Assembly (NCBI RefSeq): GCF_024643285.1
Contig: NZ_JAMSLW010000001.1
Location: forward strand, 124,001-188,000
From: Parapedobacter lycopersici
GTDB lineage: Bacteria > Bacteroidota > Bacteroidia > Sphingobacteriales > Sphingobacteriaceae
Direction: 5' to 3'
Length of the DNA stretch: 64,000 bases
The notes under the pieces are model-generated. The model did no database searches and was not told the DNA's origin. It saw only the letters and a program-made list of their open reading frames with translations. Both the position numbers and the translations under genes were made by a program. Positions 53,353 through 62,496 of the stretch are shown here, one piece after another (within the stretch, counting starts at the first letter, position 1; each line of letters opens with the position of its first letter).

Positions 53353-53396
53353 TCACTTAAATGCCCATCGGGTAGGCCTTATTTAATTGTTTGCGC

Positions 53397-54053
53397 ATGA
53401 ATCCGACAAAAAACGGCAGGGACCTGAAGACCGCATGGGATGCATTTATCAGCGATGCAAATGAACAGGCATTCTATTGTCTTTATGGACATTATTATGA
53501 TTATTTTAGTTTTTTAGGCGGTAAGAGAAACCAGCGTGCCGACCGGGTAGCAGATAGTATTAACGACCTATTTCTCTATGTATACGAAAATCGGAGCAGG
53601 CTGTTGAATGTGAGGGACCATCATAATTACTTGGTTACTGCTTTTATCCGGAAATTATTCCGCAAAGTACCCGTAGAACGCGAGCTGTCCGGATGGTTAT
53701 CGGAAGAGCACGTTTACCCGTCGCCGGAAGTGCAGCTGATTCAGCAAAGCATGGATGACGAACTGAAGTGCGCATTGAAAAAGCTGATTGGCCAATTGCC
53801 TGCAAAACAGCACCGGATGATCTACCAGAAATTTTACCTAGGCATGTCGTACCGGGAGATTTCGCTAAGCAACCGGGTATCAGAGAAGACGGCCTACAAC
53901 ACCATTTACATCGCCGTGGATAAGCTGCGTAACCTGTTGGGTAAAACGGTACATTATATTCTTTCGTTTATTGCACTTTATTTACCTTTATACATGCTGA
54001 TGCTGATTGCCGAAGGGGTTTCGGCCGTTGCATCCCAATTTGAAAACCAGTAA
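53397..54053 (+). CDS. ECF sigma factor with hydrophobic C-terminal tail (module 2)
   Basis: 218 residues from the ATG at 53397; a TTG two codons earlier is possible. Region 2 spans about 20-75 ('DRVADSINDLFLYVYENRSR'); region 4 'LPAKQHRMIYQKFYLGMSYR' and 'EISLSNRVSEKTAYNTIYIA' ends near residue 180. After it comes an unusual hydrophobic segment ('YILSFIALYLPLYMLMLIAE', residues 187-206), long enough to cross or sit in the membrane. ECF factors normally end after region 4. Downstream are a CBM9 gene, FecR, SusC and SusD, so it is the sigma of the second module. Confidence 0.85.
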   Translation: MNPTKNGRDLKTAWDAFISDANEQAFYCLYGHYYDYFSFLGGKRNQRADRVADSINDLFLYVYENRSRLLNVRDHHNYLVTAFIRKLFRKVPVERELSGWLSEEHVYPSPEVQLIQQSMDDELKCALKKLIGQLPAKQHRMIYQKFYLGMSYREISLSNRVSEKTAYNTIYIAVDKLRNLLGKTVHYILSFIALYLPLYMLMLIAEGVSAVASQFENQ

Positions 54054-54061
54054 ACTATCCT

Positions 54062-54829
54062 ATGAAATTAGCACACAACTACGGCATTCTCCTGATCAGT
54101 TATTTCCTTTGTATTACTTCTGTAATGGCCCGTCAGCCGAGCGAAGCTGTGGCAGCGGAACGGCCGAAAGAAACCTACCGGATACAACGGTTAACTGGCG
54201 ATCTACCCATCAATGCCGAATGGAATAAGCCGCAATGGCAGGACGTTCCATCCATTAAACTAAGCAATTACATGGGGAAAGCACCGGGGTTCTGGCCCGA
54301 AACCGAAGTGAAAATGATGTATGATGACACTAATGTTTACGTTATTTTCCATGTCAAAGACCATTACGTCCGCAGCACTGTCCGGGAATATAATGGCAGT
54401 GTTTCGCAGGATGCCTGTGTGGAGTTCTTTTTCGCCCCCGATTCGGCTTCGCCGGAAAAGTATTTTAACCTGGAAATCAATGCCGGGGGCACCCCGTTGT
54501 TATATTACGTTACGGAACCATGGACAACATTCACTAAACTGGATTCGACGGATATTAAGCGTGTCGAAATTGCTCATTCTTTGCCCAGTGTGATCGACCC
54601 TGAGATTACGGAGCCGACAGACTGGACAATCGAATACCGGATTCCCCTCGCCGTACTCGGCGCATTTTCCAATGTAACCCAACCGGGCCCGGGTGCTATA
54701 TGGCACGCTAATTTTTATAAAACGGCAAGCAAAAGCATCAATCCTCACTGGATTACCTGGTCACCTGTCGATTACCCCAAGCCTAATTTCCATCTCCCGC
54801 AGTTTTTTGGTACGTTGATTTTTCAGTAA
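54062..54829 (+). CDS. Exported CBM9-like carbohydrate-binding protein
   Basis: 255 residues. Signal peptide 'ILLISYFLCITSVMARQP'. The domain matches the carbohydrate-binding family 9-like group: 'LPINAEWNKPQWQDVPSIKL', 'VKMMYDDTNVYVIFHVKDHY', 'VSQDACVEFFFAPDSASPEK' and 'FNLEINAGGTPLLYYV'. Such proteins bind glycans on the cell surface or in the periplasm. It begins 8 bp after the sigma gene and before FecR, an odd place: sigma and FecR are usually adjacent. It may help sense or present the substrate. Confidence 0.87.
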   Translation: MKLAHNYGILLISYFLCITSVMARQPSEAVAAERPKETYRIQRLTGDLPINAEWNKPQWQDVPSIKLSNYMGKAPGFWPETEVKMMYDDTNVYVIFHVKDHYVRSTVREYNGSVSQDACVEFFFAPDSASPEKYFNLEINAGGTPLLYYVTEPWTTFTKLDSTDIKRVEIAHSLPSVIDPEITEPTDWTIEYRIPLAVLGAFSNVTQPGPGAIWHANFYKTASKSINPHWITWSPVDYPKPNFHLPQFFGTLIFQ

Positions 54830-54898
54830 ACTTTTACAGCCGCTTTCCGACGGAACACCGGGCCGCGTAGGTTATTTTATACCGCTCCCGATAATAAA

Positions 54899-54924
54899 CT
54901 GATTTTTTCATTGGGAAAAATCAG
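54899..54924 (+). repeat. Inverted repeat before the second FecR gene
   Basis: CTGATTTTT (54899-54907) and AAAAATCAG (54916-54924) form a perfect 9-bp inverted repeat with an 8-base loop, 33 bp before the likely ATG of fecR-like. It may be an operator or an RNA stem that limits FecR translation. Sequence symmetry only. Confidence 0.5.
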
Positions 54925-54957
54925 CAACTCCTGCTCTATTCCCTAAAATTGGACGAG

Positions 54958-56118
54958 ATGCAGGAAAAGGAACTTTCGGCACTGTTGAACGATGAACGTT
55001 TTCTGAATTATTGCCTGGGCCGCAATGCAGCAGATGTGTCGTTCTGGGAAAGCAAACTCCAGTTCGATCCGGACCTTGCCGACCAGATTGAGCCGGTCCG
55101 GCAGGCGGTTGTTTTCCTCGCACACGAAAGCAGCATGCGGGAAAAGGAACGGGCCTATGAACTACTCCGGCAAAAAATCAGCGCCGCAAATGCCGCTTCT
55201 TTACAGCGGCGGCGACTGTACCGGACCATTGGCTATTCGGCAGCGATCATGCTCCTTGCACTGCTTTCGGGATATTATTTTTATCTCGACCGGGGCGGTG
55301 CCAACACCATTCAACCCGGCGGAAATGCGGCAATGCTCACATTGGCTGACGGACGCCGGGTGCAGCTGAGTGATGAACAGGAGGGGGTCGTCGCGCAGGG
55401 AGATAAAATGATGTACAGCGACGGCACTCCAGTTGCCGGCCCGGGCCCTGGCATCCGGTCTACAACCAATACCATCGAAACGCCTAGGGGCGGACAATAT
55501 CACATTGTATTGGAAGACGGTTCAAAAATATGGCTTAACGCAGCGAGTAAACTTATATACCCCACTCATTTCCAGCACAATATACGAATGGTTGAGCTAG
55601 TTGGAGAAGCCTATTTCGAGGTGGCGGAGGACCGGACACGCCCGTTCCGGATACGTGCAGGTAGACAGGAAATTACAGTGTTGGGAACGGCCTTCGGTGT
55701 TTCGGCGTATAGTGACGAACCGGCCATACGGACTACCCTGGTCAGTGGCAAGGTACGCATAGATTATCGGAAGAAACCGGATTCGGACCGTCTTTTCCGT
55801 GATTCCGTCTTTCTTCAGCCGGACCAGCAAAGTATCCTTCGCGGCGACAGCATTGTCATCCATCCGGTGGACGCCGCTAAAGTAACGGCCTGGGTGAAGG
55901 GGATATTTTCATTTGACAACGAATCCCTGGAAAGCATCATGCAAAAAATATCCCGCTGGTATGACGTAGAGGTCGTGTTCGCCGGAGCAGATAAAAACAG
56001 CCGGTTCTGGGGAGGCGTATCGCGGTATGAAAGCGTGGATGAGGTATTGCGGCGCCTGCAGGCAACCGGGGACGTACAGTTTAAGATAGAAGGAAGGAGG
56101 GTTATGGCGACGAAGTAA
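54958..56118 (+). CDS. FecR-family anti-sigma factor (module 2)
   Basis: 386 residues from the ATG at 54958; an in-frame TTG at 54949 adds three. Sigma-binding N-terminal part, transmembrane helix near 90-109 ('TIGYSAAIMLLALLSGYYFY'), FecR domain ('TPRGGQYHIVLEDGSKIWLN', 'MVELVGEAYFEVAEDRTRPF', 'VLGTAFGVSAYSDEPAIRTT') and a C-terminal STN-like DUF4974 ('SFDNESLESIMQKISRWYDV', 'RRLQATGDVQFKIEGRRVMA'). It should gate the sigma factor at 53397 in response to the SusC at 56290. The CBM9 gene separates it from that sigma gene. Confidence 0.92.
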   Translation: MQEKELSALLNDERFLNYCLGRNAADVSFWESKLQFDPDLADQIEPVRQAVVFLAHESSMREKERAYELLRQKISAANAASLQRRRLYRTIGYSAAIMLLALLSGYYFYLDRGGANTIQPGGNAAMLTLADGRRVQLSDEQEGVVAQGDKMMYSDGTPVAGPGPGIRSTTNTIETPRGGQYHIVLEDGSKIWLNAASKLIYPTHFQHNIRMVELVGEAYFEVAEDRTRPFRIRAGRQEITVLGTAFGVSAYSDEPAIRTTLVSGKVRIDYRKKPDSDRLFRDSVFLQPDQQSILRGDSIVIHPVDAAKVTAWVKGIFSFDNESLESIMQKISRWYDVEVVFAGADKNSRFWGGVSRYESVDEVLRRLQATGDVQFKIEGRRVMATK

Positions 56119-56137
56119 GGCGGTTACCCAGCTGCGC

Positions 56138-56267
56138 TGCCGGCAGGTTCCGGCACCAGAAAAGTAATAACCGGAAGCAGCTGCTCCCGGTTCAGGTCTT
56201 GATTGTTCAGCGATCATATTGAGCTTTTATCCGGATAGTCTGGAGCGACAAACTTACAGGCTATCCG
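56138..56267. promoter_or_regulatory. Three inverted repeats in the second FecR-SusC gap
   Basis: TGCCGG/CCGGCA (56138-56143 and 56150-56155). A 24-bp near-perfect palindrome AACCGG...CCGGTT at 56169-56192 with AGCAGCTGCT at its centre (one mismatched pair). CGGATAG/CTATCCG (56232-56238 and 56261-56267). All lie before the SusC ATG at 56290. They may be an operator, a terminator or a leader RNA. Confidence 0.5.
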
Positions 56268-56289
56268 TTAACCAAAACATGTATTGCAA

Positions 56290-59200
56290 ATGTATACAAT
56301 ATGGAAGAACCGCCAAAGTAAAGGCTTACTTTGGTGGCTGCAATTCAAACGGATTGCAATGGTATTTTCTTTTAGTATGGCGATTCTGCAGGTGGAGACA
56401 GCAGTGGCAAACCAGACGCAGTTGATTACGCTGAAGCGGAGCAAGGCAGATCTTCGGGAGATCCTGGAAGAGATCAATCAGCAAACGGGCTACCTGACAC
56501 TGGCTAACGCTAGGTTTCTGGATAATGCCAAGCCGGTTGATGTAGATTTTGTACGGACACCGCTCGACGTGGCCCTGGATAAGATACTGGAAGGGCAGAA
56601 GCTGAGTTTTGAGATTGAAGGAAAGGAAATTATCCTCAAACCCGTGCGGGATGAGGAACAGCGCGATCCACCGTCATCCCGGCAGGGTACCGTCCCTGCA
56701 GCCCGGCAGAATGGTGTAAGCGGGCGCGTAACGGATAGTTTGGGTAACCCGATATCAGGTGTTACGGTACGCGTGACCGATGGCCCCCAGGGTACTACTA
56801 CGGATAATAACGGCATGTATTCCCTTGAACTGCCGACAACCGTAAAACAGCTGGAGTTTTCTTACCTGGGTTACGTTACCCAGGTTGCTACCATACAATC
56901 GGGTACGCTGAACATCACCCTTGCCGCTTACAGCCAACAACTCGAAAGCGCAGTGGTAACCGCCTTAGGTATTGTCCGCCAGGCGAAATCGCTTACCTAT
57001 TCCGCACAGGTGATTGATGGTTCCAGTATGGATGAGGCACGGGAAACCAATATGATCAATTCCTTGCAGGGAAAAGTGGCCGGGGTGGTTATTTCCCGCA
57101 GTGCGACAGGGCCGGGGGGATCGTCTAAGGTACTGCTGCGGGGCAGCCGCTCGATAACTGGCAATAACGAGCCATTATACATTATCGACGGCGTACCGCT
57201 GAACTCGGGTAGCCGTGCTTCCGGTGGAACCAGTTTCGGCGGTCGCGACGGTGGTGGGGGAATAAGCATGCTGAACCCGGATAATATTGAAAGCATGACC
57301 GTGTTAAAAGGTGCATCAGCGGCCGCACTGTATGGGAGTCTGGGCCAGAATGGCGCCATCATAATCACAACCAAGAGCGGTAAAAGTGGTAAAATCACAG
57401 TCGACTATAACGGTGGAATGACCCTGGACCAGGCCGTTGCACTTCCGGAATTCCAATATGTATATGGTCAGGGCGACGGAGGCGTTTATTCACCGAATTC
57501 CGAGCGGAGCTATGGCCCGAAGGCCGATGGGCAGGAAGTAACGTTATGGAACGGCAATGTGGTGCCTTATGTGGGTCACCCCGATAACGTAAAGAATTTT
57601 CTGAGAACAGCAAAAACGGTGACCAACTCCGTCAGTGCCAGCGGGGGGAATGAGCGGATGAGAACGTTTTTCTCCTATGGCAATGTTGTGGCGGAAGGTA
57701 TCCTCAGGAACAACGATATGGTCCGCCACAATATCGATTTGAAACTGGATAACACCATTTCCGACCGACTTTCCTTTACGACGAAAATCTCTTACATCTA
57801 TTCCGAAATTGATAATATGCCACATACGGGTGAACGGGGGTATGCATTGTCTTCCATATTACGTGCACCGGTTTCCATTCCGTTGGATCAGATGAAGGAT
57901 TTTGCCTATATAGATGAGGAAGGTGTGGAGCGTCAAAGTTACTGGAATCCGGGCTCTTCTATTTTGTCAAATCCATACTGGAACCTGAACCGTGAAATTT
58001 TCCACGAAAAGAAAGACCGGGTGCTTGGGCTGTTTTCTGCAAGGTATCGGTTCAACGACTGGATAGATCTTCTGGTGCGCGGAAGCATCGATAAAACCAT
58101 GGAGAAAACGGAGAACAAAATATACAACGATACCTATACCACCTATGGACTGGGATCGAACTACATAACCGGTGATTATTCCAGACAAAGTACCAACGTA
58201 GATGCATTACTTTCCCTGCAGCGCGATTTGACACCGTCCATTAACCTGAGTGCGAATCTGGGTGCTTCCCTGCAGCAGGGCAGTGCCACCAGTATGTCGG
58301 TGGACGCTAATGGGTTGAATAAGCAAAATTATTTCTTTCTGGTTAATGCACGCAGTCCGCTGACAGACAATAATTTTGTTCAAAGTCCGCAGGTGCAGTC
58401 GGTTTATGCTACCGCTACCTTGTCTTATAACGATTACCTGTTTTTGGATGTTACCGCCCGTAACGACTGGTCATCGGCATTGCCGCCGGGTAATCAGTCG
58501 TACTTTTACCCTTCGGTGGGATTATCCGGCATTTTGACCGATATGCTATCGTTCCCTTCGTGGGTGACCTATGGGAAAGTCCGGCTCTCACTGGCCTATT
58601 CCGGCTCGGGAGGCTCGGCTTACCGCGACCGGAATTACTACGCCGTGGCACGCGGCGGATTAGTCAGCACCCCGTCAACCCGGTCGCTTCCAACCTACAA
58701 GCCCGAATTGACCTCGGCATTTGAGATCGGGGCGGAATGGCGTTTTTTCAACAGCCGGTTTGGGTTTGATTTTACGTATTATAACACCGACACAAAAAAC
58801 CAGCTGATCACGATATCAACACCTGCAGCCTCATTATTTGCAAACCAGTACATCAATGCAGGACTGATCAATAACCACGGAGTAGAGGCGACGGTGAATG
58901 TGGTGCCCATCCGCACCGGTGAATTCTCCTGGGATGCCACGCTTAACTTCTCCAAGAATGTCAATAAGGTGGAGCGGTTAACTGACGAAGTAACCCGCGC
59001 TATTATTGTTGATGACAGACAGGTACTTATAGATGCTGCAGTTGGGGGTAGTTATGGTGATATGTGGGGGATGGGCTGGCAGCGGGACGAACAGGGAAGA
59101 CCATTGGTTTCAGATCAGGGGCTACCGTTGCTGACAGCAGGTAAAACAGTATACTTGGGTAATTATAACCCGAACTATAACCTTGGGTTTAACAATAGCC

Positions 59201-59688
59201 TGGCATACAAAGAGCTTTCGTTGAGCTTTTTGATTGATTATCGAAACGGGGGTACGGTAATCGCCGGAACCCAGGCATTACTGGATGCCGACGGGCATTC
59301 CAAGGCATCGTTGTGGGGCCGTGAGGAGGGAATTATATTGGATGCATATACCGTGGAAGGAGAGAAAAATACAACGAGTATCACCCCGCAGAGTTATTTC
59401 GGTACGGTCGGCGAGCGGTATCCGGCGGGCGAATTTTATGCCTATTCGGGATCTAGTATCAGACTGCGGGAAGTGGTGCTGGGTTATCGGCTTACCGGCC
59501 TGATCAGCCAAAACGGATGGGTAAAAGATGCGAAGATCTCATTAATTGGCAGAAACCTGTTTTTCTTTAGCAGGGAAGCCCCCTTTGATCCCGAGCTCGT
59601 ATCCGGAACCGGAAATTATGGCGGTATTGAATATAACTCGCTGCCGGCTACCCGGAATATCGGCTTGAACGTAAAGTTAACATTTTAA
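56290..59688 (+). CDS. SusC/RagA-type TonB-dependent receptor with STN domain (module 2)
   Basis: 1132 residues from the ATG at 56290; a TTG two codons earlier is possible. The signal peptide region ends near 'VETAVANQT'. STN domain 'TLKRSKADLREILEEINQQT' to about residue 115, a carboxypeptidase-regulatory-like domain ('GRVTDSLGNPISGVTVRVTD'), TonB box region 'ESAVVTALGIVRQAK', plug ('SSKVLLRGSRSITGNNEPLY') and barrel ending 'NIGLNVKLTF'. It should import the second substrate and signal to FecR. SusD follows 33 bp later. Confidence 0.95.
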   Translation: MYTIWKNRQSKGLLWWLQFKRIAMVFSFSMAILQVETAVANQTQLITLKRSKADLREILEEINQQTGYLTLANARFLDNAKPVDVDFVRTPLDVALDKILEGQKLSFEIEGKEIILKPVRDEEQRDPPSSRQGTVPAARQNGVSGRVTDSLGNPISGVTVRVTDGPQGTTTDNNGMYSLELPTTVKQLEFSYLGYVTQVATIQSGTLNITLAAYSQQLESAVVTALGIVRQAKSLTYSAQVIDGSSMDEARETNMINSLQGKVAGVVISRSATGPGGSSKVLLRGSRSITGNNEPLYIIDGVPLNSGSRASGGTSFGGRDGGGGISMLNPDNIESMTVLKGASAAALYGSLGQNGAIIITTKSGKSGKITVDYNGGMTLDQAVALPEFQYVYGQGDGGVYSPNSERSYGPKADGQEVTLWNGNVVPYVGHPDNVKNFLRTAKTVTNSVSASGGNERMRTFFSYGNVVAEGILRNNDMVRHNIDLKLDNTISDRLSFTTKISYIYSEIDNMPHTGERGYALSSILRAPVSIPLDQMKDFAYIDEEGVERQSYWNPGSSILSNPYWNLNREIFHEKKDRVLGLFSARYRFNDWIDLLVRGSIDKTMEKTENKIYNDTYTTYGLGSNYITGDYSRQSTNVDALLSLQRDLTPSINLSANLGASLQQGSATSMSVDANGLNKQNYFFLVNARSPLTDNNFVQSPQVQSVYATATLSYNDYLFLDVTARNDWSSALPPGNQSYFYPSVGLSGILTDMLSFPSWVTYGKVRLSLAYSGSGGSAYRDRNYYAVARGGLVSTPSTRSLPTYKPELTSAFEIGAEWRFFNSRFGFDFTYYNTDTKNQLITISTPAASLFANQYINAGLINNHGVEATVNVVPIRTGEFSWDATLNFSKNVNKVERLTDEVTRAIIVDDRQVLIDAAVGGSYGDMWGMGWQRDEQGRPLVSDQGLPLLTAGKTVYLGNYNPNYNLGFNNSLAYKELSLSFLIDYRNGGTVIAGTQALLDADGHSKASLWGREEGIILDAYTVEGEKNTTSITPQSYFGTVGERYPAGEFYAYSGSSIRLREVVLGYRLTGLISQNGWVKDAKISLIGRNLFFFSREAPFDPELVSGTGNYGGIEYNSLPATRNIGLNVKLTF

Positions 59689-59721
59689 CCGAAGGCAATT
59701 GCTATCTTAAATTTAGCTAAC

Positions 59722-61281
59722 ATGAAATACGGGAAATCTAATTACATGACGATGATGGCCGGCCTGGCATTGTCGCTGTTCATGGGCTTGACAGGCTGTA
59801 CCAAGAATTTTGAAGACAGGAATACAAGTCCATCCGGTTTAGAATCACTAAATGCCGAGGATTTAAAATCATTGTTTCCGAACGCCTTATACAGGGGCTG
59901 GAATCAAGGAAGCTACCAGACCGGGCAAAACCTGACCGGCGACATGTACAGCCAGTTGTTTGCCTGTACACAACCTGCATTTGCCTCGCACCGCTACGTA
60001 ATCAATCAGATGTGGATGCAGGGATTCTGGACGGGGACGTATGTCCAGACGATGCCCTCATTGGTGACGATTATCAAAGAGTCCGGCGATCTTCCGGTGA
60101 TCAATGCGATAGCGAGGATATGGAAGGTTTTTATCATGAACCGTACGACTGATTATTTCGGTCCGATTCCTTATTCTAAAATGGGGGAATATGAAGAAGG
60201 CGAAGGCGTAGCCTACGATGCGCAGAAAGATATTTACTATGATTTTTTCAAGGAACTCGATGAGGCGGCTACCTTATTGAAAAATAACCTGGATCAGCCG
60301 TCTTACGGAGAAAAGGACCTGATCTATTACGGCGATAATGCCAAATGGCTGAAGTTCTGTAATTCGCTGCGGTTGCGGCTGGCGCTCCGGATTTCGTTCG
60401 TTGAGCCGGAAAAGGCACAGGCCGAAGCAATGGCGGCACTGGCTGGCGGTGTAATGGAATCGACAGCAGATGATGCGTTCATTGAATCATCTGCTGCTAA
60501 CTTTAATGGCCTGAACCGGATATCTGGATGGAATGAGTTCAGGATGAGTGCAAATATGGAGAGCCTGCTTGTGGGCTATAATGATCCCCGGCTGAGCATT
60601 TACTTTCAGCCCGCAGCGGCAGATGGCAAATGGCGAGGGGCCCGGAATGGGATGGTTCCGGGGGAACAGACCATCGGTTACAATACTTATGACTTTACGT
60701 CCGATGTAGGTGTCCGGTTTAAACCCGAAAACCAGTCGACCAACCCCATGACCGTAATGTATGCAGCGGAAACTTATTTTCTGCTTGCCGAAGGTGCATT
60801 AAACGGCTGGAATATGGGAGGAACAGCCGCAGAATTTTATAATAAGGGCATCGAACTTTCGCTCCGCACCTGGGGGATTGATGACCCGGCCGTGATCGAT
60901 GCTTACATTAACGGAACCAGCCTGCCGATTGCCCCGGCACCGGAAAACGGCTGGAATACACCGCCGCTGACCGATATTCCGGTGAAATTTGCCGCCGATC
61001 CGGAAAAGCAGCGTGAGCAGATCGGTACCCAGAAATGGCTGGCTTTATATCCCAATGGCATGGAAGCCTGGGCTGAAATGAGGCGGACAGGCTACCCGAA
61101 AATGTATCCGCTGATTCACTCCGATAACCCTGATATGCCCGGAAATCAAATGATCCGGCGGATCGTGTTTACGGATTTGGATTGGCAGACGAATAGAAAA
61201 GCCGTAGAGGCAGCTGTTCCCCTACTGGGAGAGGGTGGCGATAAGGTCAGTACCCGGCTTTGGTGGGACGTAAAACCTTAG
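59722..61281 (+). CDS. SusD/RagB-like surface lipoprotein (module 2)
   Basis: 519 residues with a lipoprotein signal ending 'LFMGLTGC' (Cys26). Helical SusD body: 'INAIARIWKVFIMNRTTDYF', 'DIYYDFFKELDEAATLLKNN', 'AAETYFLLAEGALNGWNMGG' and 'EQIGTQKWLALYPNGMEAWA'. It is the SusC partner and binds substrate at the outer face. The SusD_like_2 family is the same as in module 1, but the two differ strongly in sequence, so the ligands probably differ. A DUF1080 gene follows, which suggests a glycoside ligand for this module. Confidence 0.93.
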   Translation: MKYGKSNYMTMMAGLALSLFMGLTGCTKNFEDRNTSPSGLESLNAEDLKSLFPNALYRGWNQGSYQTGQNLTGDMYSQLFACTQPAFASHRYVINQMWMQGFWTGTYVQTMPSLVTIIKESGDLPVINAIARIWKVFIMNRTTDYFGPIPYSKMGEYEEGEGVAYDAQKDIYYDFFKELDEAATLLKNNLDQPSYGEKDLIYYGDNAKWLKFCNSLRLRLALRISFVEPEKAQAEAMAALAGGVMESTADDAFIESSAANFNGLNRISGWNEFRMSANMESLLVGYNDPRLSIYFQPAAADGKWRGARNGMVPGEQTIGYNTYDFTSDVGVRFKPENQSTNPMTVMYAAETYFLLAEGALNGWNMGGTAAEFYNKGIELSLRTWGIDDPAVIDAYINGTSLPIAPAPENGWNTPPLTDIPVKFAADPEKQREQIGTQKWLALYPNGMEAWAEMRRTGYPKMYPLIHSDNPDMPGNQMIRRIVFTDLDWQTNRKAVEAAVPLLGEGGDKVSTRLWWDVKP

Positions 61282-61361
61282 CAAAAACCCGCTGAACTGC
61301 AACATCGCCGGGCAATATGACTTTAGGTTCATGTAGCGTCGTTAAAACTGCGTTATTTTTA

Positions 61362-61369
61362 TAAATTTG
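61362..61369 (+). promoter_or_regulatory. -7 element candidate upstream of the DUF1080 gene
   Basis: TAAATTTG matches TAnnTTTG and lies 37 bp before the ATG at 61407. No clear -33 TTTG accompanies it. The gap of 125 bp after the SusD gene otherwise shows nothing. Confidence 0.35.
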
Positions 61370-61406
61370 TTTATTGCGTAATAACCAGCAGCTAAACACA
61401 ATTAAG

Positions 61407-62393
61407 ATGAAAAGAACACAATTGATGACCTCAGCTTTTTGGTGCCTGGCGATGTTGATCGTGATCGGCGTTGATATTAACCCCGCATCCGGCCAGGTTG
61501 CGCCGGTACAGGCAGCAACCGTCAGTGGTGGCAATCTGGTGGGTCGCTGGAATATCACCATGGATGTAAATGGCCAACCCAGGCCTTCATGGCTGGAAGT
61601 GGAACTTTCCGGATTAAAGACGTTGGTAGGCCGGTTTGTAGGCTCGGGAGGAAGCGCGCGCCCGGTTTCAGAAGTTAATTTCGATAACGGCAAATTCGGA
61701 TTTGCCATTCCGCCGCAGTGGGAGTCGTCTGACCGTGACCTTGTACTGGAAGGTGTCCTTTCGGGTGAGACCATCAGCGGTACTATTCAGACCAGTGACG
61801 GACAGCGCCATGATTTTAAGGGCGTAAAGGCTCCTTACCTTACCCGTACAGCCGAGCCGGTATGGGGAGAACCCATCGCCTTATTTAACGGAAGGGACCT
61901 GACAGGATGGAAGGCCACCGGAACTACTAACCCGTGGACGGTCAGGGATGGTATCCTCACCAGTCCGGGATCCGGGTCGAACCTGGTTTCGGAACGTACT
62001 TTCGAGGATTTTAAGCTTCATGTCGAATTCAGGTACAATGAAAACAGCAACAGCGGCATTTACCTTCGCGGTCGGTATGAACTGCAGATTATCGATAATC
62101 CGAAAACCGACCACCCCAACAGCCATTTGTTTGGTGGAATATACGGATTCCTTGTTCCCAGTGAAATGGCGGTACTCGGACCGGGTGAGTGGCAGACATT
62201 TGACATCACGCTGGTTGGTCGTATGATTACTGTTGTGGCCAACGGGAAAACCATTATCTGCAACCAGGAAATCCCCGGTATCACCGGAGGGGCACTCAAC
62301 AGCAATGAGGATCAGCCGGGACCGATTTATATACAGGGAGACCATGGACCGGTTGAGATCCGTAAGCTGCTCATCACACCAGCTACCTATTGA
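61407..62393 (+). CDS. DUF1080 / 3-keto-disaccharide hydrolase family protein
   Basis: 328 residues from the ATG at 61407; the frame is open 33 bases further up but that part is not a leader. Signal peptide ends near 'NPASGQ'. Residues about 40-135 form a small beta domain ('VGRWNITMDVNGQPRPSWLE'), and about 160-328 the jelly-roll DUF1080 domain: 'PIALFNGRDLTGWKATGTTN', 'SERTFEDFKLHVEFRYNENS', 'NSGIYLRGRYELQIIDN' and 'PIYIQGDHGPVEIRKL'. The family (Pfam 3-keto-disaccharide hydrolase) cleaves 3-keto-glycosides made by GMC/Gfo-type oxidases. Such oxidase genes lie at 29.3-36.3 kb, 25 kb away. Confidence 0.9.
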   Translation: MKRTQLMTSAFWCLAMLIVIGVDINPASGQVAPVQAATVSGGNLVGRWNITMDVNGQPRPSWLEVELSGLKTLVGRFVGSGGSARPVSEVNFDNGKFGFAIPPQWESSDRDLVLEGVLSGETISGTIQTSDGQRHDFKGVKAPYLTRTAEPVWGEPIALFNGRDLTGWKATGTTNPWTVRDGILTSPGSGSNLVSERTFEDFKLHVEFRYNENSNSGIYLRGRYELQIIDNPKTDHPNSHLFGGIYGFLVPSEMAVLGPGEWQTFDITLVGRMITVVANGKTIICNQEIPGITGGALNSNEDQPGPIYIQGDHGPVEIRKLLITPATY

Positions 62394-62496
62394 TGTGATA
62401 AACTTAATACAGATAAAACCGGGCATAAGCTGCCGCTAAATTGGGTGTGCTTAAAAAGCATACAAGCTTCATCGCCGTTGAAAATGAATTCTGCTA

